NCBI GenBank assembly: GCA_003557765.1
Contig: PWNO01000267.1
Location: 1 to 21,745 of the forward strand
DNA from: Bacteroidales bacterium
GTDB lineage: Bacteria > Bacteroidota > Bacteroidia > Bacteroidales > UBA7960
DNA: 21,745 nucleotides
Direction of reading: 5' to 3'
Of this stretch, positions 9,187-16,908 are shown piece by piece. Made by a program: the position numbers and the translations under genes. How positions within the stretch are numbered: position 1 is the stretch's first letter; each line of letters starts with the position of its first letter. The notes under the pieces are model-generated. The model was not told the DNA's origin. It ran no database searches and worked only from the letters and a program-made list of their open reading frames with translations.

Positions 9187-9930
9187 TTAATAATGAGCAA
9201 AAGTCTTATTCACGTCAAAACCGATAGTGTATTTTGAAAGGGCTTCGTGCCGAAGTTTAAAATCCTGTACGATCTGCTTCAGCCATTCCGGCATCTGGTT
9301 CTCAAAATATTTAATTTCCATGATGCAGTGGTTCTTAAACAGGTAGCGAAGGTCTTCTTCACTGAAAAGCATATCGATGCCAGGATAATTTCTGCTACGT
9401 ATGTTCTTGTCGAAAGTGATCCGCGTGCCGGCATTGATTTTTCCGTGATAGGCTTCCCTTTCATAGGTTACCAGTGTGGTGGGCAGAAAAGGCTTCAGTT
9501 TGTAATGAAAGAAAAAGCGTTTGGCATCATCGATGATGTGTCCGGGGTTCGGTGCATGCTCAAGTTCCAGGTATTTTTCCAGGTATCCTGTTTGGAGCAA
9601 GGCATGAAGATTGTGGTAAGCCACCGGCGCCCTGTGCTTTTTGATCCTGTTTCCGATCTTTTTTTTTATCTCCAGCACGACAAATTCATTATCACTGGAA
9701 TGGGTGTATCCCCTGACTCTTAGTTTTCTCCGGTGAAGTAGCCCGGCATGTTTTTCATGGTAGTTAACCAGATCAGGGGTGTCAAAATATACAGAGCGTA
9801 CGGTATATTGGGGAAAGCCGTTTCCGTTGGTGGTGGCATACAGGTCTTGCCTTACGAAGCCACGCACGCGGCATCGCAATTCACCAAGCAAGTTGTTGGG
9901 CACCAAATATTTTCTTTCATATCTTAGCAT
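9187..9930 (-). CDS. VTC-domain protein (polyphosphate polymerase-like, triphosphate tunnel fold)
   Basis: This 247-aa soluble protein consists of a single VTC domain. The charged residues expected to line the triphosphate tunnel are present. They include R3/E5/K7 in RYERKY, R45 and D50 in VRSVYFDT, R67-R73 in RRKLRVRG, and E87/K89 in LEIKKK with basic residues to R100. Further on are the TYER and TFDKNIRSRN blocks, MEIKY, and a final SKYTIGF motif. In yeast, Vtc4's equivalent domain makes polyphosphate from ATP on the cytosolic face of a membrane. The same reaction is likely here but unproven. I chose ATG 9930. A GTG at 9936 would add two residues and make the start abut the HlyD gene's stop codon (9937-9939). 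The DUF4956 gene follows after 20 bp, so co-transcription is very likely. Confidence 0.85.
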   Translation of the reverse strand: MLRYERKYLVPNNLLGELRCRVRGFVRQDLYATTNGNGFPQYTVRSVYFDTPDLVNYHEKHAGLLHRRKLRVRGYTHSSDNEFVVLEIKKKIGNRIKKHRAPVAYHNLHALLQTGYLEKYLELEHAPNPGHIIDDAKRFFFHYKLKPFLPTTLVTYEREAYHGKINAGTRITFDKNIRSRNYPGIDMLFSEEDLRYLFKNHCIMEIKYFENQMPEWLKQIVQDFKLRHEALSKYTIGFDVNKTFAHY

Positions 9931-9936
9931 AACCAC

Positions 9937-11016
9937 TTAATTGTGGTAGACCACGCGGGTGATACGCAGCAGGTAGTCCATCAGGCTCAGGGTGTCGGCC
10001 TTTATCCTGGCATCGATGATCATATTGGGCAGCAGCGCAACACTATCCTGATCTGTTATCATTACTGTAACGAATATTTTGGGTTGGTTATTGATCATCT
10101 GTACGCTGTTGTCGATGTCGAGCACCTCGCCTTTGACCTCTCTTCTTTCGCCCTGGTGGCGGATCCATACTTTCTGTCCGGGTGCGATAAAAGCGCGCTC
10201 ATAGCTGTCAACGGGGACGAAAGCAAGCACCGCACTCATGTCAGCCAGCCTGATCACTTCCTTGTCCTGTTGTGCTTCCAGGCCCCGCTGCCTGATCACC
10301 CTTCCTGAAAGGGGTGAGATGATATGCATGGCCAGACGGTGCTGCTCCAGCTGCGTGATCTGGTGTTCAAGGCTGGCTATCCTGGAACGGATGACACTGA
10401 TCTCTTCCTCTTTTTCTCCTGCGAGCAATGCCCGGTAGTGTGATTGGGCGATTTCCAGGGCATGCTGTTTGACCATCAGGTCGTTGACTGCAAGCTCATA
10501 TTCTTGCTGTGGCACGAGGTCCTCCTCGTACAGGTGCTGAATCCTTTCGGTGATCTTTTGCTGGGTTTCAAGCTCCTGCCTGGCCAATTCCACCTCATCC
10601 AGGGCCATCTGTAAAGCCTCCGGTTTCTCTCCGGTCAGATAGACCGTTTTCAGCGCTTCCTGGTAGGCCAGCTCACCCATTTTTTGCACCATCTGCATAT
10701 CCATATCCTGGGAAATGACCCATGCCACAGTGTCTCCCTTGTGTACCATCTCCTGCCTGAGTAGCTTGTCGTTCAAAACAAAGTGTACCACATCCCCACG
10801 TTGAAACTCCTGTACCTTATATTCGTGGATGGTCCCACTGATGTGATCTTTCATCATATTGACCAAGGTGCCGTCATCCGCTTTCTGGAGATGCCATTCC
10901 ATCACTGGTTTCATTACACCCTTGGCCCGTATGACATAAGGGATATGAACCAGGAAAAGCGATAACAGCAGAAGGGTCAGTATCGCCAGGATAAAAATGG
11001 TAATGTGTTTTTTCAT
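9937..11016 (-). CDS. HlyD-like periplasmic membrane fusion protein
   Basis: This 359-aa protein has an N-terminal membrane anchor (about residues 5-27) followed by IPYVIRAKGVMKP, typical of HlyD/RND-type adaptors. The first half of the barrel is at about 45-100. A long helical hairpin follows (about 110-235), rich in Glu, Gln and Leu and likely a coiled coil. The lipoyl-like return strand is IISPLSGRVIRQRG, followed by a C-terminal beta-barrel with DIDNSVQ. Such adaptors link an inner-membrane transporter to an outer-membrane channel. No ABC transporter or TolC-like gene lies in the window, so its partner is unknown. It is the first gene of the minus-strand cluster and its stop codon is 6 bp before the VTC start. 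That placement suggests it works with the VTC, DUF4956 and CotH proteins. No clear promoter was seen upstream. Confidence 0.82.
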   Translation of the reverse strand: MKKHITIFILAILTLLLLSLFLVHIPYVIRAKGVMKPVMEWHLQKADDGTLVNMMKDHISGTIHEYKVQEFQRGDVVHFVLNDKLLRQEMVHKGDTVAWVISQDMDMQMVQKMGELAYQEALKTVYLTGEKPEALQMALDEVELARQELETQQKITERIQHLYEEDLVPQQEYELAVNDLMVKQHALEIAQSHYRALLAGEKEEEISVIRSRIASLEHQITQLEQHRLAMHIISPLSGRVIRQRGLEAQQDKEVIRLADMSAVLAFVPVDSYERAFIAPGQKVWIRHQGERREVKGEVLDIDNSVQMINNQPKIFVTVMITDQDSVALLPNMIIDARIKADTLSLMDYLLRITRVVYHN

Positions 11017-11184
11017 TCAGTGACTTTTGTCCTGTATCACTCAATTATGTGGTTTCAGGCTCCAGTTTGGGCTAAATCACCCAAAGGCCATCACAATAAC
11101 GTGATTATTCCGGGGCGCCGCCAGTCTGCGTCAAATATCGCAATTTTTTGCATAAGAGACTAACGACGGTGTGTCTTTATATAC

Positions 11185-11216
11185 TAAAAAAGCGAAAAGC
11201 TGCCAGACGGCTTTTC
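11185..11216 (-). terminator. Rho-independent terminator of the YugP-type gene
   Basis: On the minus strand, 28 bp after the metallopeptidase stop, a 7-bp perfect stem GAAAAGC/GCTTTTC (plus 11210-11216 and 11194-11200) with a 9-nt loop is followed by GC and six T residues. It separates this gene from the HlyD-led cluster downstream. Confidence 0.65.
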
Positions 11217-11243
11217 ACCTTTTAGCAGTATTTTATGTGTGTG

Positions 11244-11933
11244 TCAGTTTCGCCTTCCGAGGAAAATCATGATGTAGTACAGCAAGGTGGCCAGAGAAGC
11301 AAGTGCTGCGACTACATAGGTCATTGCTGCCCATTTAAGCGCATCCTTGGCATTGCTGTATTCTTCACCCACCGTCATTCCCGTATTGGTAAGCCATGTC
11401 AGGGCCCTGTTGGTGGCATCAAACTCCACTGGCAGGGTGATGAAACTAAATAGGGTGGTTGCAGCAAACATAATGATGCCGGCCAGCAATATGCCCGGCA
11501 TCGTTTCCACGGTGAGGATTCCAATGAGCAGTATCCATTGCATGTAGCGGGAGCTGATGCTGATCACCGGCACAAGGGCGGATCTCATTTGCAGAAAAGC
11601 GTAAGAACGTGCGTGCTGGACCGCGTGGCCGCATTCATGCGCGGCAACAGCAGCAGCAGCTACTGACCGGCCGTTGTATACTTCCGGACTAAGGTTTACC
11701 GTGCGGTTGAGCGGATTGTAGTGGTCAGTCAATTTGCCTGGTGTGGAAATTACACGGACATTGTCTACTCCACTCTCATTCAGCATTTTCTCGGCTATTT
11801 CGCGTCCGGATAAGCCACTGCGTAAGGGCATGCGTGAATATTTGGCAAAACGGGTTTTAAGCTGATTGGAAACCAGCCAGCTAAGAAGCATGAAAACCCC
11901 GAAAATGATCAAAATCTCCGTGTTGATTATCAT
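11244..11933 (-). CDS. YugP-type zinc metallopeptidase, membrane-bound
   Basis: This 229-aa protein belongs to the neutral zinc metallopeptidase family of B. subtilis YugP. Residues 1-22 form a membrane segment. The zinc-binding HECGH is at 99-103, with a further His at 107. Two hydrophobic segments surround about 118-165, then comes PVEFDATNRAL, whose Glu is a candidate third ligand, and a final membrane helix (about 195-226). The N-terminal soluble part contains the GLSGREIAEKML and NPLNRTVNLSPEVY blocks typical of the family. The role is proposed to be membrane protein turnover; substrates are not known. The gene stands alone, divergent from surE, and ends at a hairpin terminator. Length is normal for the family. 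Confidence 0.9.
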   Translation of the reverse strand: MIINTEILIIFGVFMLLSWLVSNQLKTRFAKYSRMPLRSGLSGREIAEKMLNESGVDNVRVISTPGKLTDHYNPLNRTVNLSPEVYNGRSVAAAAVAAHECGHAVQHARSYAFLQMRSALVPVISISSRYMQWILLIGILTVETMPGILLAGIIMFAATTLFSFITLPVEFDATNRALTWLTNTGMTVGEEYSNAKDALKWAAMTYVVAALASLATLLYYIMIFLGRRN

Positions 11934-12013
11934 TGGGTAATAGGTTTAACGAAGCGCAAGCATAAATTACCTGACCTGCATTTTAGGCTTGAAAGCTGCA
12001 GGTCGAACTCGCG

Positions 12014-12021
12014 CAAAAATA
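12014..12021 (-). promoter_or_regulatory. Possible -7 element for the YugP-type gene
   Basis: On the minus strand TATTTTTG fits the Bacteroidetes -7 consensus TAnnTTTG. It lies about 80 bp upstream of the start at 11933. No -33 TTTG-like element is seen at the usual 19-21 nt spacing, so this is tentative. Confidence 0.3.
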
Positions 12022-12127
12022 ATCAAAAAACAGGCCATTGCCGATTTACTGCCATTTTGGCTCCCGTTAAAAAAAGTTAAGCCCTGTTGAATTGTTCCTT
12101 TACTTTTTATGAATAATACAGGTTAGC

Positions 12128-12159
12128 ATTGGTTGTCAAGCATTTTCTGATTAGCTTTG
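12128..12159 (+). promoter_or_regulatory. Bacteroidetes-type promoter for the surE-lpxB operon
   Basis: TAGCTTTG at 12152-12159 matches the -7 consensus TAnnTTTG exactly. ATTG at 12128-12131, with a 20-nt spacer, is a good -33 element (consensus TTTG or TTG). Transcription would begin near 12166, about 24 nt before the surE ATG. Confidence 0.6.
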
Positions 12160-12189
12160 TAAGCAGTTTTACAGACAAAAGCCCGATTT

Positions 12190-12963
12190 ATGACGAAACC
12201 GTTGATTTTGGTTACCAATGATGATGGTGTGATGGCTCCCGGAATCCGTCACCTGGTAAAATATATGATGGAACTTGGCGAAGTGGTGGTGGTCGCACCG
12301 GATAAACCTCAAAGCGGGATGGGTCACGCGGTTACCATAACGAACCCATTGCGGCTGGAAAAAATTACCGTGGATGGCGGACATGCCGAATACAGTTGCA
12401 GTGGAACACCTGTCGACTGTGTCAAGCTGGCTGTCACGCAGGTGCTGAAAAGAAAACCCGACCTGTTGGTTTCAGGAATCAACCATGGTTCAAACTCTTC
12501 CATCAGCGTGATATATAGTGGCACGATGTCGGCGGCAATCGAAGGCGCTATGGAGGGCATCCCTTCCATTGGCTTTTCTTTGCTTGACTATCGTTTTGAT
12601 GCCGACTTCACCCAGGCAAAAAAACACATTCTCCGGGTGGCTTCCAATGTGCTGGAACATGGCTTGCCGGAAGGAATCTGCCTGAACGTGAATATTCCAG
12701 CCATTAAAAAAGAAAAAATCAAGGGGATCAAGGTTTGCCGACAGGCCCGCGGCAACTGGAATGAAGAGTTTGACTACCGTAAGGACCCACGTGGAAAAGA
12801 TTATTATTGGTTGACCGGTGAGTTTGTGCTCTATGAAAACAGCAATGAAACAGATGAATGGGCGCTGTCAAACAATTATGTCTCCGTGGTGCCGGTGCAA
12901 TTCGATTTCACAGCGCATGACCTGATCCCGGAAATCACAAAATGGAATTTCGATGCTAAATAA
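12190..12963 (+). CDS. surE: 5'/3'-nucleotidase SurE
   Basis: This 257-aa protein is of normal SurE length. All hallmark motifs are present: NDDG at 10-13 (metal-binding Asp pair), the PQSGMGH loop, SGTPVDCVKLA, SGINHGSN, and YSGTMSAAIEGA. SurE is a metal-dependent phosphatase that acts on 5'- and 3'-nucleoside monophosphates in the cytoplasm and is linked to stress survival in enterobacteria. The gene opens a likely operon. Its stop codon overlaps the next gene's start by 11 nt, and lpxB follows. A promoter match lies 30-60 bp upstream. Nothing odd was seen in the coding sequence. Confidence 0.97.
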   Translation: MTKPLILVTNDDGVMAPGIRHLVKYMMELGEVVVVAPDKPQSGMGHAVTITNPLRLEKITVDGGHAEYSCSGTPVDCVKLAVTQVLKRKPDLLVSGINHGSNSSISVIYSGTMSAAIEGAMEGIPSIGFSLLDYRFDADFTQAKKHILRVASNVLEHGLPEGICLNVNIPAIKKEKIKGIKVCRQARGNWNEEFDYRKDPRGKDYYWLTGEFVLYENSNETDEWALSNNYVSVVPVQFDFTAHDLIPEITKWNFDAK

Positions 12964-13225
12964 AGATAACCTGATATTAGGTGTGTTGATAGGAGTTGTA
13001 TTGCCCGTCATGGTATATGCGCTGGTTATTTCTTTGCTTGTCCCGCACGGACAGGTGGATGGCGTGATATATGCACCCAGGCCCAAAGTACCATTCCTGG
13101 TTGCCATTGTGGCCAATCTGTTTCCTTTTCGTTTTTATATGGTCAGCAGAAAACAAGACCGCACGGGCCGGGGCATCCTGTTGGTTACATTTTTGATGGT
13201 GATCGCTGTCTTCAGCATTTTCTGA
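12953..13225 (+). CDS. Small membrane protein between surE and lpxB
   Basis: This 90-aa protein has three predicted membrane segments, at about 7-29, 47-64 and 74-90. A short basic loop (SRKQDRTGRG, about 65-74) precedes the last one. The start ATG at 12953 overlaps the surE stop region by 11 nt, and the stop lies 9 nt before the lpxB ATG, so translational coupling in one operon is likely. I do not recognise a named family. Similar short hydrophobic proteins beside surE in Bacteroidetes are in my memory but I cannot confirm this by search. Its position suggests a role at the inner membrane, possibly connected with lipid A synthesis, but the sequence shows no catalytic motif. Confidence 0.8.
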   Translation: MLNKDNLILGVLIGVVLPVMVYALVISLLVPHGQVDGVIYAPRPKVPFLVAIVANLFPFRFYMVSRKQDRTGRGILLVTFLMVIAVFSIF

Positions 13226-13234
13226 TCTCTAGCA

Positions 13235-14356
13235 ATGGCAAGATACTACATCATCGCGGGTGAGTCATCGGGCGACATGCATGCCGCCAACCTGATGAAA
13301 GCGATCAGGTACAGGGATAAGCAGGCAGAATTTCGCGTCTGGGGCGGAGACCGGATGCGCGATGCCGGAGGTGAGGTGGTCAAACATATTCGTGAACTGG
13401 CTTTCATGGGCTTTTGGGAGGTGATTGTCAATCTAAGGACCATTCTTGGGTTGATAAGATACGCCAAACGCGATTTGCTGTTGTGGAAGCCCGACGCCCT
13501 GATACTTATTGACTATCCTGGCTTTAACCTCAGGATGGCAGCATTTGCTTACAAGCACGATATCCCCGTGCTGTATTACATCAGTCCGCAGGTCTGGGCC
13601 TGGAAACAATCCCGGGTGAAGAAGATCCGTAAGGTGGTTGATGAGATGCTGGTAATCCTGCCATTTGAGCAGGATTTTTACCGCCTGCATGGGATGGAGG
13701 TGTCTTTTCCCGGGCATCCCCTCCTGGATGAGGTCATCCCAAAGAAAAGAAATAACGATTATGCGGCCTTCAGAGAAAAGCATTTGCTCCCGGATAAACC
13801 GCTTGTGGCTTTGCTCCCGGGAAGCCGCAAGCAGGAGATCAGGCGGATGCTGAAATCCATGACTGCTCTGGCACCGAACTTTCCCGAATGCCATTTTGTT
13901 GTGGCTGGGTTGTCTTCTCACGACCGGTTGACCTATGATGCTTGCAGCCAGTATGGGAATGTTTCACTGGTTTGTGATGAAACCTATGCCTTACTTGCGA
14001 ATGCGGATGCTGCGCTGGTGGCTTCCGGCACAGCCACGCTTGAAACTGCCTTGTTTGGGGTTCCCCAGGCCGTATGCTACAAGGCCAACCAACTTTCCTA
14101 ACTCATCGCCCGGCAAGTGGTCCGTGTGCCGTACATCTCCCTGGTCAATCTCATCATGAATAAGCCGGTTTTGCGCGAGATCATTCAGCGGGATTTTACC
14201 CACGAAGTGCTTAGGAAGCAGTTGCAACAATTGCTTTACGACGAAGACCGCCGTGCTGAACTTGCCAGGGATTATTCCACCTTGGAAGAACGCCTTGGTG
14301 GTGAAGGTGCCTCTGCCAAAGCTGCGCAAATCATTGTCGACAAGATCCATCCATAA
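13235..14356 (+). pseudogene. lpxB: Lipid-A-disaccharide synthase gene lpxB with an in-frame TAA stop at codon 289
   Basis: LpxB (GT19) joins UDP-2,3-diacylglucosamine and lipid X to make the lipid A disaccharide at the inner membrane. The frame starts MARYYIIAGESSGD, where GESSGD (9-14) is the family motif, and includes the PQVWAWK block and LLPGSRKQEI. Translation stops after CYKANQLS at a TAA (14099-14101). The same frame then continues with LpxB sequence (LIARQVVRVPYISLVNLIMNKP) to a normal TAA at 14354-14356. Read through, it is 373 residues, a normal LpxB length. The stop replaces a position that is usually aromatic, so one substitution (TAT or TAC to TAA) explains it, with no frameshift. 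The conserved Asn of SLVNL and the C-terminal segment lie after the stop, so the 288-aa product should be inactive. A 79-codon frame from GTG 14117 could encode the rest. Sequencing error, recent mutation and readthrough all remain possible. Confidence 0.85.
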
Positions 14357-14618
14357 GTCGAACTGACCCACTATACTTTCGCGCATTTTGTTCTTGCATG
14401 TCAAGTTAGAAGACTTGTAAACACGTAATCGCTGTCGCCATTCCGGTAAGACGTTCTTAAGCCGGGAAGAGGATGCAGCCGCAGACGTCATTACAGATAT
14501 GATTCATCTCCTGCCATGGCAACCATTGATCCGTGAAAAATGATTGCCATTCGATTTACAAAAACTGCATTTTGGCATAATTAAACACATATTACATTTA
14601 ATAAAGATAAAAATAAAT

Positions 14619-14626
14619 TATATTTG
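14619..14626 (+). promoter_or_regulatory. -7 promoter element upstream of comEC
   Basis: TATATTTG matches TAnnTTTG exactly within a very AT-rich stretch. The -33 region is weak (TTTA at 14597-14600, 18-nt spacer). The predicted transcription start near 14632 is only a few bases from the ATG at 14635. That implies either an almost leaderless mRNA or translation from the ATG at 14656. Confidence 0.45.
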
Positions 14627-14634
14627 TCTTTATT

Positions 14635-16887
14635 ATGACAAAAACGCATGCCGTTATGCCGCTGCCACGGCTTTTTATTCCTTTTGGTGCCGGGGTCTTG
14701 CTATTTATTGAGTTTGGAGCGCTTCCTTATGGCTTTTCAGGTGTATGGATTGCCGGATGTTTGCTGGTTTTCGGTATGATTTTGTCTGTGGAAGGCTTAA
14801 TATTTTCCAAAAACAAAATATTATGTGGATGTTTATCTGGTTTGGTGCTCTGCCTGGCAGGTTATTTCCTTGCCTGGCAGCAGCACGGCTATGACAGAAC
14901 CGGGCATTTTCGTCATCATCAAGAAGCGAGGGGTTATTTGCTTGTGCAGATCGATGAGCCGTTATCAGAAAGGGTGAATTCGTTTCAGACTGTAGCAGAA
15001 GTGTTGTTTACAGGAAATGATAGCCTGCAGCATCCGGCAGAAGGCCGTTTGATGTTATACTTTGAAAAGGACAGTCTGGTGGGTGATCTGCAATATGGTG
15101 ACCGGCTCATACTGGAAGGCCGGTACAGTAAGGTTTCTCCGCCACAAAACCCTGAAGCTTTTAATTATCAGCGCTTCCTCGCCAGGCAGAACATCTTCCA
15201 CAGCATGTATGTGCGATCAGGTGAATGGTTACTGGCAGATAGAAACAGGGGAAACACAATCATGCGGCTGGCCCTGTTCCTTCGCCAGCGGGCATTGGAT
15301 ACACTGGCGGATAATCACCTGCATGGACGCGATTTTGCAGTGATCTCTGCATTGCTGCTGGGTTACCGTGAATACCTGGATGAGGACCTCCGGCGGGAGT
15401 TTGCCGGCGCGGGTGCCATGCATATCCTTTGTGTGTCCGGTCTGCACGTAGGAATTATTTTCATGGTTCTCAGCAAGATCTTTTCTTTCCTGCACAGGAT
15501 TCGTGGAGGGCACTTACTGAAGGCCATATGTATACTACTCTGTATTTGGTTCTATGCGGCAATCACGGGCTTTAGTCCTTCCGTGCAGCGTGCTTCGGTG
15601 ATGTTCAGCTTCGTGTCGCTGGGACAAAGTTTCCAGCGACCTACCAATATTTATAACACACTGGCCGCCTCGGCCTTTGTGCTGGTGGCTTCTGACCCTG
15701 CCATCATCAAGCACATCGGGTTTCAGCTCTCCTATCTTGCGGTGATTAGTATCGTGTCGCTCCAGCCCTGGTTTGAAAAGCTGATCACCGTCAGAAATAT
15801 CCTCTTCTCCAAAGCCTGGGCCATCATCACCGTATCTCTGGCCGCCCAATTGGCTACTGGCCCACTGGCATTGCATTACTTCAATCAGTTTCCCAACTAT
15901 TTTTTATTAACCAACCTGGCGGTTATTCCCCTGGCCAGCCTGGTAATCTATGGTGCGCTGATTAGTCTGGCCCTCAGTTCAGTTCCGGTGTTGGGCAGCC
16001 TGGCAGGCCAATGTCTCGCGTTCGTCGTGCGACTGCTGCATCACAGCGTAAGCTTTATCGAAGGCTTGCCAGGTTCTGTTACCACAGGGGTCTACATCAG
16101 TTTTTCTGAAACGCTGCTTTTTTTTATATTCCTCGTATTCCTTTTTGTCTACCTGATGGCAGTAAGACGTGGTTTTTTGCTTGCCGCCCTGGGTGCGCTA
16201 TTGCTGATGAGCGTGTCGTGGACCTGGCGTGCGTCACAAAACAGCCTGCAACGTTACTTTGTCGTCTATCATGTAAACCGTGAGACGGCGGTGGATTTCA
16301 CGACCGCAAGGCAAACCGTTTTTCTTGCATCAGCGGAGATGGTCTCCAATGAGCGGCAAAAGCGCTTTACGTTGGAAGCGAACAGGTTGCGCAGGGGAAG
16401 CAGCGATGAACACGCGAAGCTGGTCATAGGTGACACCCTTGGATTGCATATTCCAGGTGGGTTTCAGGGGTGCGGCGACCTGATTTGTTTTCATGGCTTA
16501 CGTATTCTGGTAGTGCATGATCAGTCAGCGGTTCAAGCACTTCTGTCATCTGCGGGAAAGAAGATGCTGGAGTTTTCAGGAGGCTCCCTCTATGCTGAAA
16601 ACATTTCACTCAGAGACACCTTCACACGCACAGGAAGTTCCACACAAACAGGAAGTTCTTTTCAATCAGTAAGCCCCCGGCCGTTTCGGGTAGACTACCT
16701 GCTTGTCAGCGGGGACATCAATCCGGACATGAGTGCCTTGTTGCACATTGTGCATCCGGGGCGTGTGTTGCTGGACGGATCCATCAGACCCTGGCGTGCT
16801 TCGGCCATGGAGGAAACTCTGGTGGAGTTGGGCGTGGACGTGTGGAACACGCACCTTAAGGGCGCCTATGTGCGGGAGCTGCGGTGA
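14635..16887 (+). CDS. comEC: ComEC/Rec2 family DNA-uptake channel protein
   Basis: This 750-aa polytopic membrane protein carries single-stranded DNA across the inner membrane during natural transformation. The N-terminal 210 residues contain hydrophobic segments and a soluble DUF4131-like domain (GYLLVQIDEPLSE, YGDRLILEGRY). The Competence core follows, with ALLLGYREYLDEDLR, HILCVSGLHVG at 263-273 and TGFSPSVQRASVM, then many membrane helices to about 535. The C-terminal 200 residues are a beta-lactamase-like remnant without the HxHxDH zinc motif, which I believe is common in this phylum's ComEC. An 18-bp tandem repeat lies in this tail. ATG 14635 is used here; ATG 14656 (MPLPRLFIPFG) is an alternative and fits the promoter better. 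No other competence genes are in the window, so competence is unproven. Confidence 0.9.
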   Translation: MTKTHAVMPLPRLFIPFGAGVLLFIEFGALPYGFSGVWIAGCLLVFGMILSVEGLIFSKNKILCGCLSGLVLCLAGYFLAWQQHGYDRTGHFRHHQEARGYLLVQIDEPLSERVNSFQTVAEVLFTGNDSLQHPAEGRLMLYFEKDSLVGDLQYGDRLILEGRYSKVSPPQNPEAFNYQRFLARQNIFHSMYVRSGEWLLADRNRGNTIMRLALFLRQRALDTLADNHLHGRDFAVISALLLGYREYLDEDLRREFAGAGAMHILCVSGLHVGIIFMVLSKIFSFLHRIRGGHLLKAICILLCIWFYAAITGFSPSVQRASVMFSFVSLGQSFQRPTNIYNTLAASAFVLVASDPAIIKHIGFQLSYLAVISIVSLQPWFEKLITVRNILFSKAWAIITVSLAAQLATGPLALHYFNQFPNYFLLTNLAVIPLASLVIYGALISLALSSVPVLGSLAGQCLAFVVRLLHHSVSFIEGLPGSVTTGVYISFSETLLFFIFLVFLFVYLMAVRRGFLLAALGALLLMSVSWTWRASQNSLQRYFVVYHVNRETAVDFTTARQTVFLASAEMVSNERQKRFTLEANRLRRGSSDEHAKLVIGDTLGLHIPGGFQGCGDLICFHGLRILVVHDQSAVQALLSSAGKKMLEFSGGSLYAENISLRDTFTRTGSSTQTGSSFQSVSPRPFRVDYLLVSGDINPDMSALLHIVHPGRVLLDGSIRPWRASAMEETLVELGVDVWNTHLKGAYVRELR
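16624..16659 (+). repeat. 18-bp imperfect tandem repeat in the comEC C-terminal region
   Basis: The units at 16624-16641 and 16642-16659 differ at three positions and share ACAGGAAGTTC. They are in frame and encode a Thr/Ser/Gly-rich run (RTGSSTQTGSS) in a probable linker of the degenerate C-terminal domain. Confidence 0.75.
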
Positions 16888-16908
16888 CTCAGCAATATGA
16901 TTGATGTA

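Noticed and set aside
14099..14101. Stop-codon reassignment as an explanation of the lpxB TAA
   Set aside because: TAA is a normal terminal stop in surE, the HlyD-like gene and lpxB itself, and no other gene here has an internal TAA.
14402..14417. Hairpin CAAGT/ACTTG after lpxB as a terminator
   Set aside because: It has a short stem and no T-run on either side; it could easily occur by chance.
13991..14491. A 166-codon minus-strand frame crossing the end of lpxB
   Set aside because: It is mostly antisense to conserved LpxB coding sequence; the part in the intergenic gap shows no protein-like pattern.
16240..16887. ComEC C-terminal domain as a damaged nuclease
   Set aside because: It lacks the zinc motif, but I believe such degenerate tails are usual for ComEC in this phylum, and the frame is intact.
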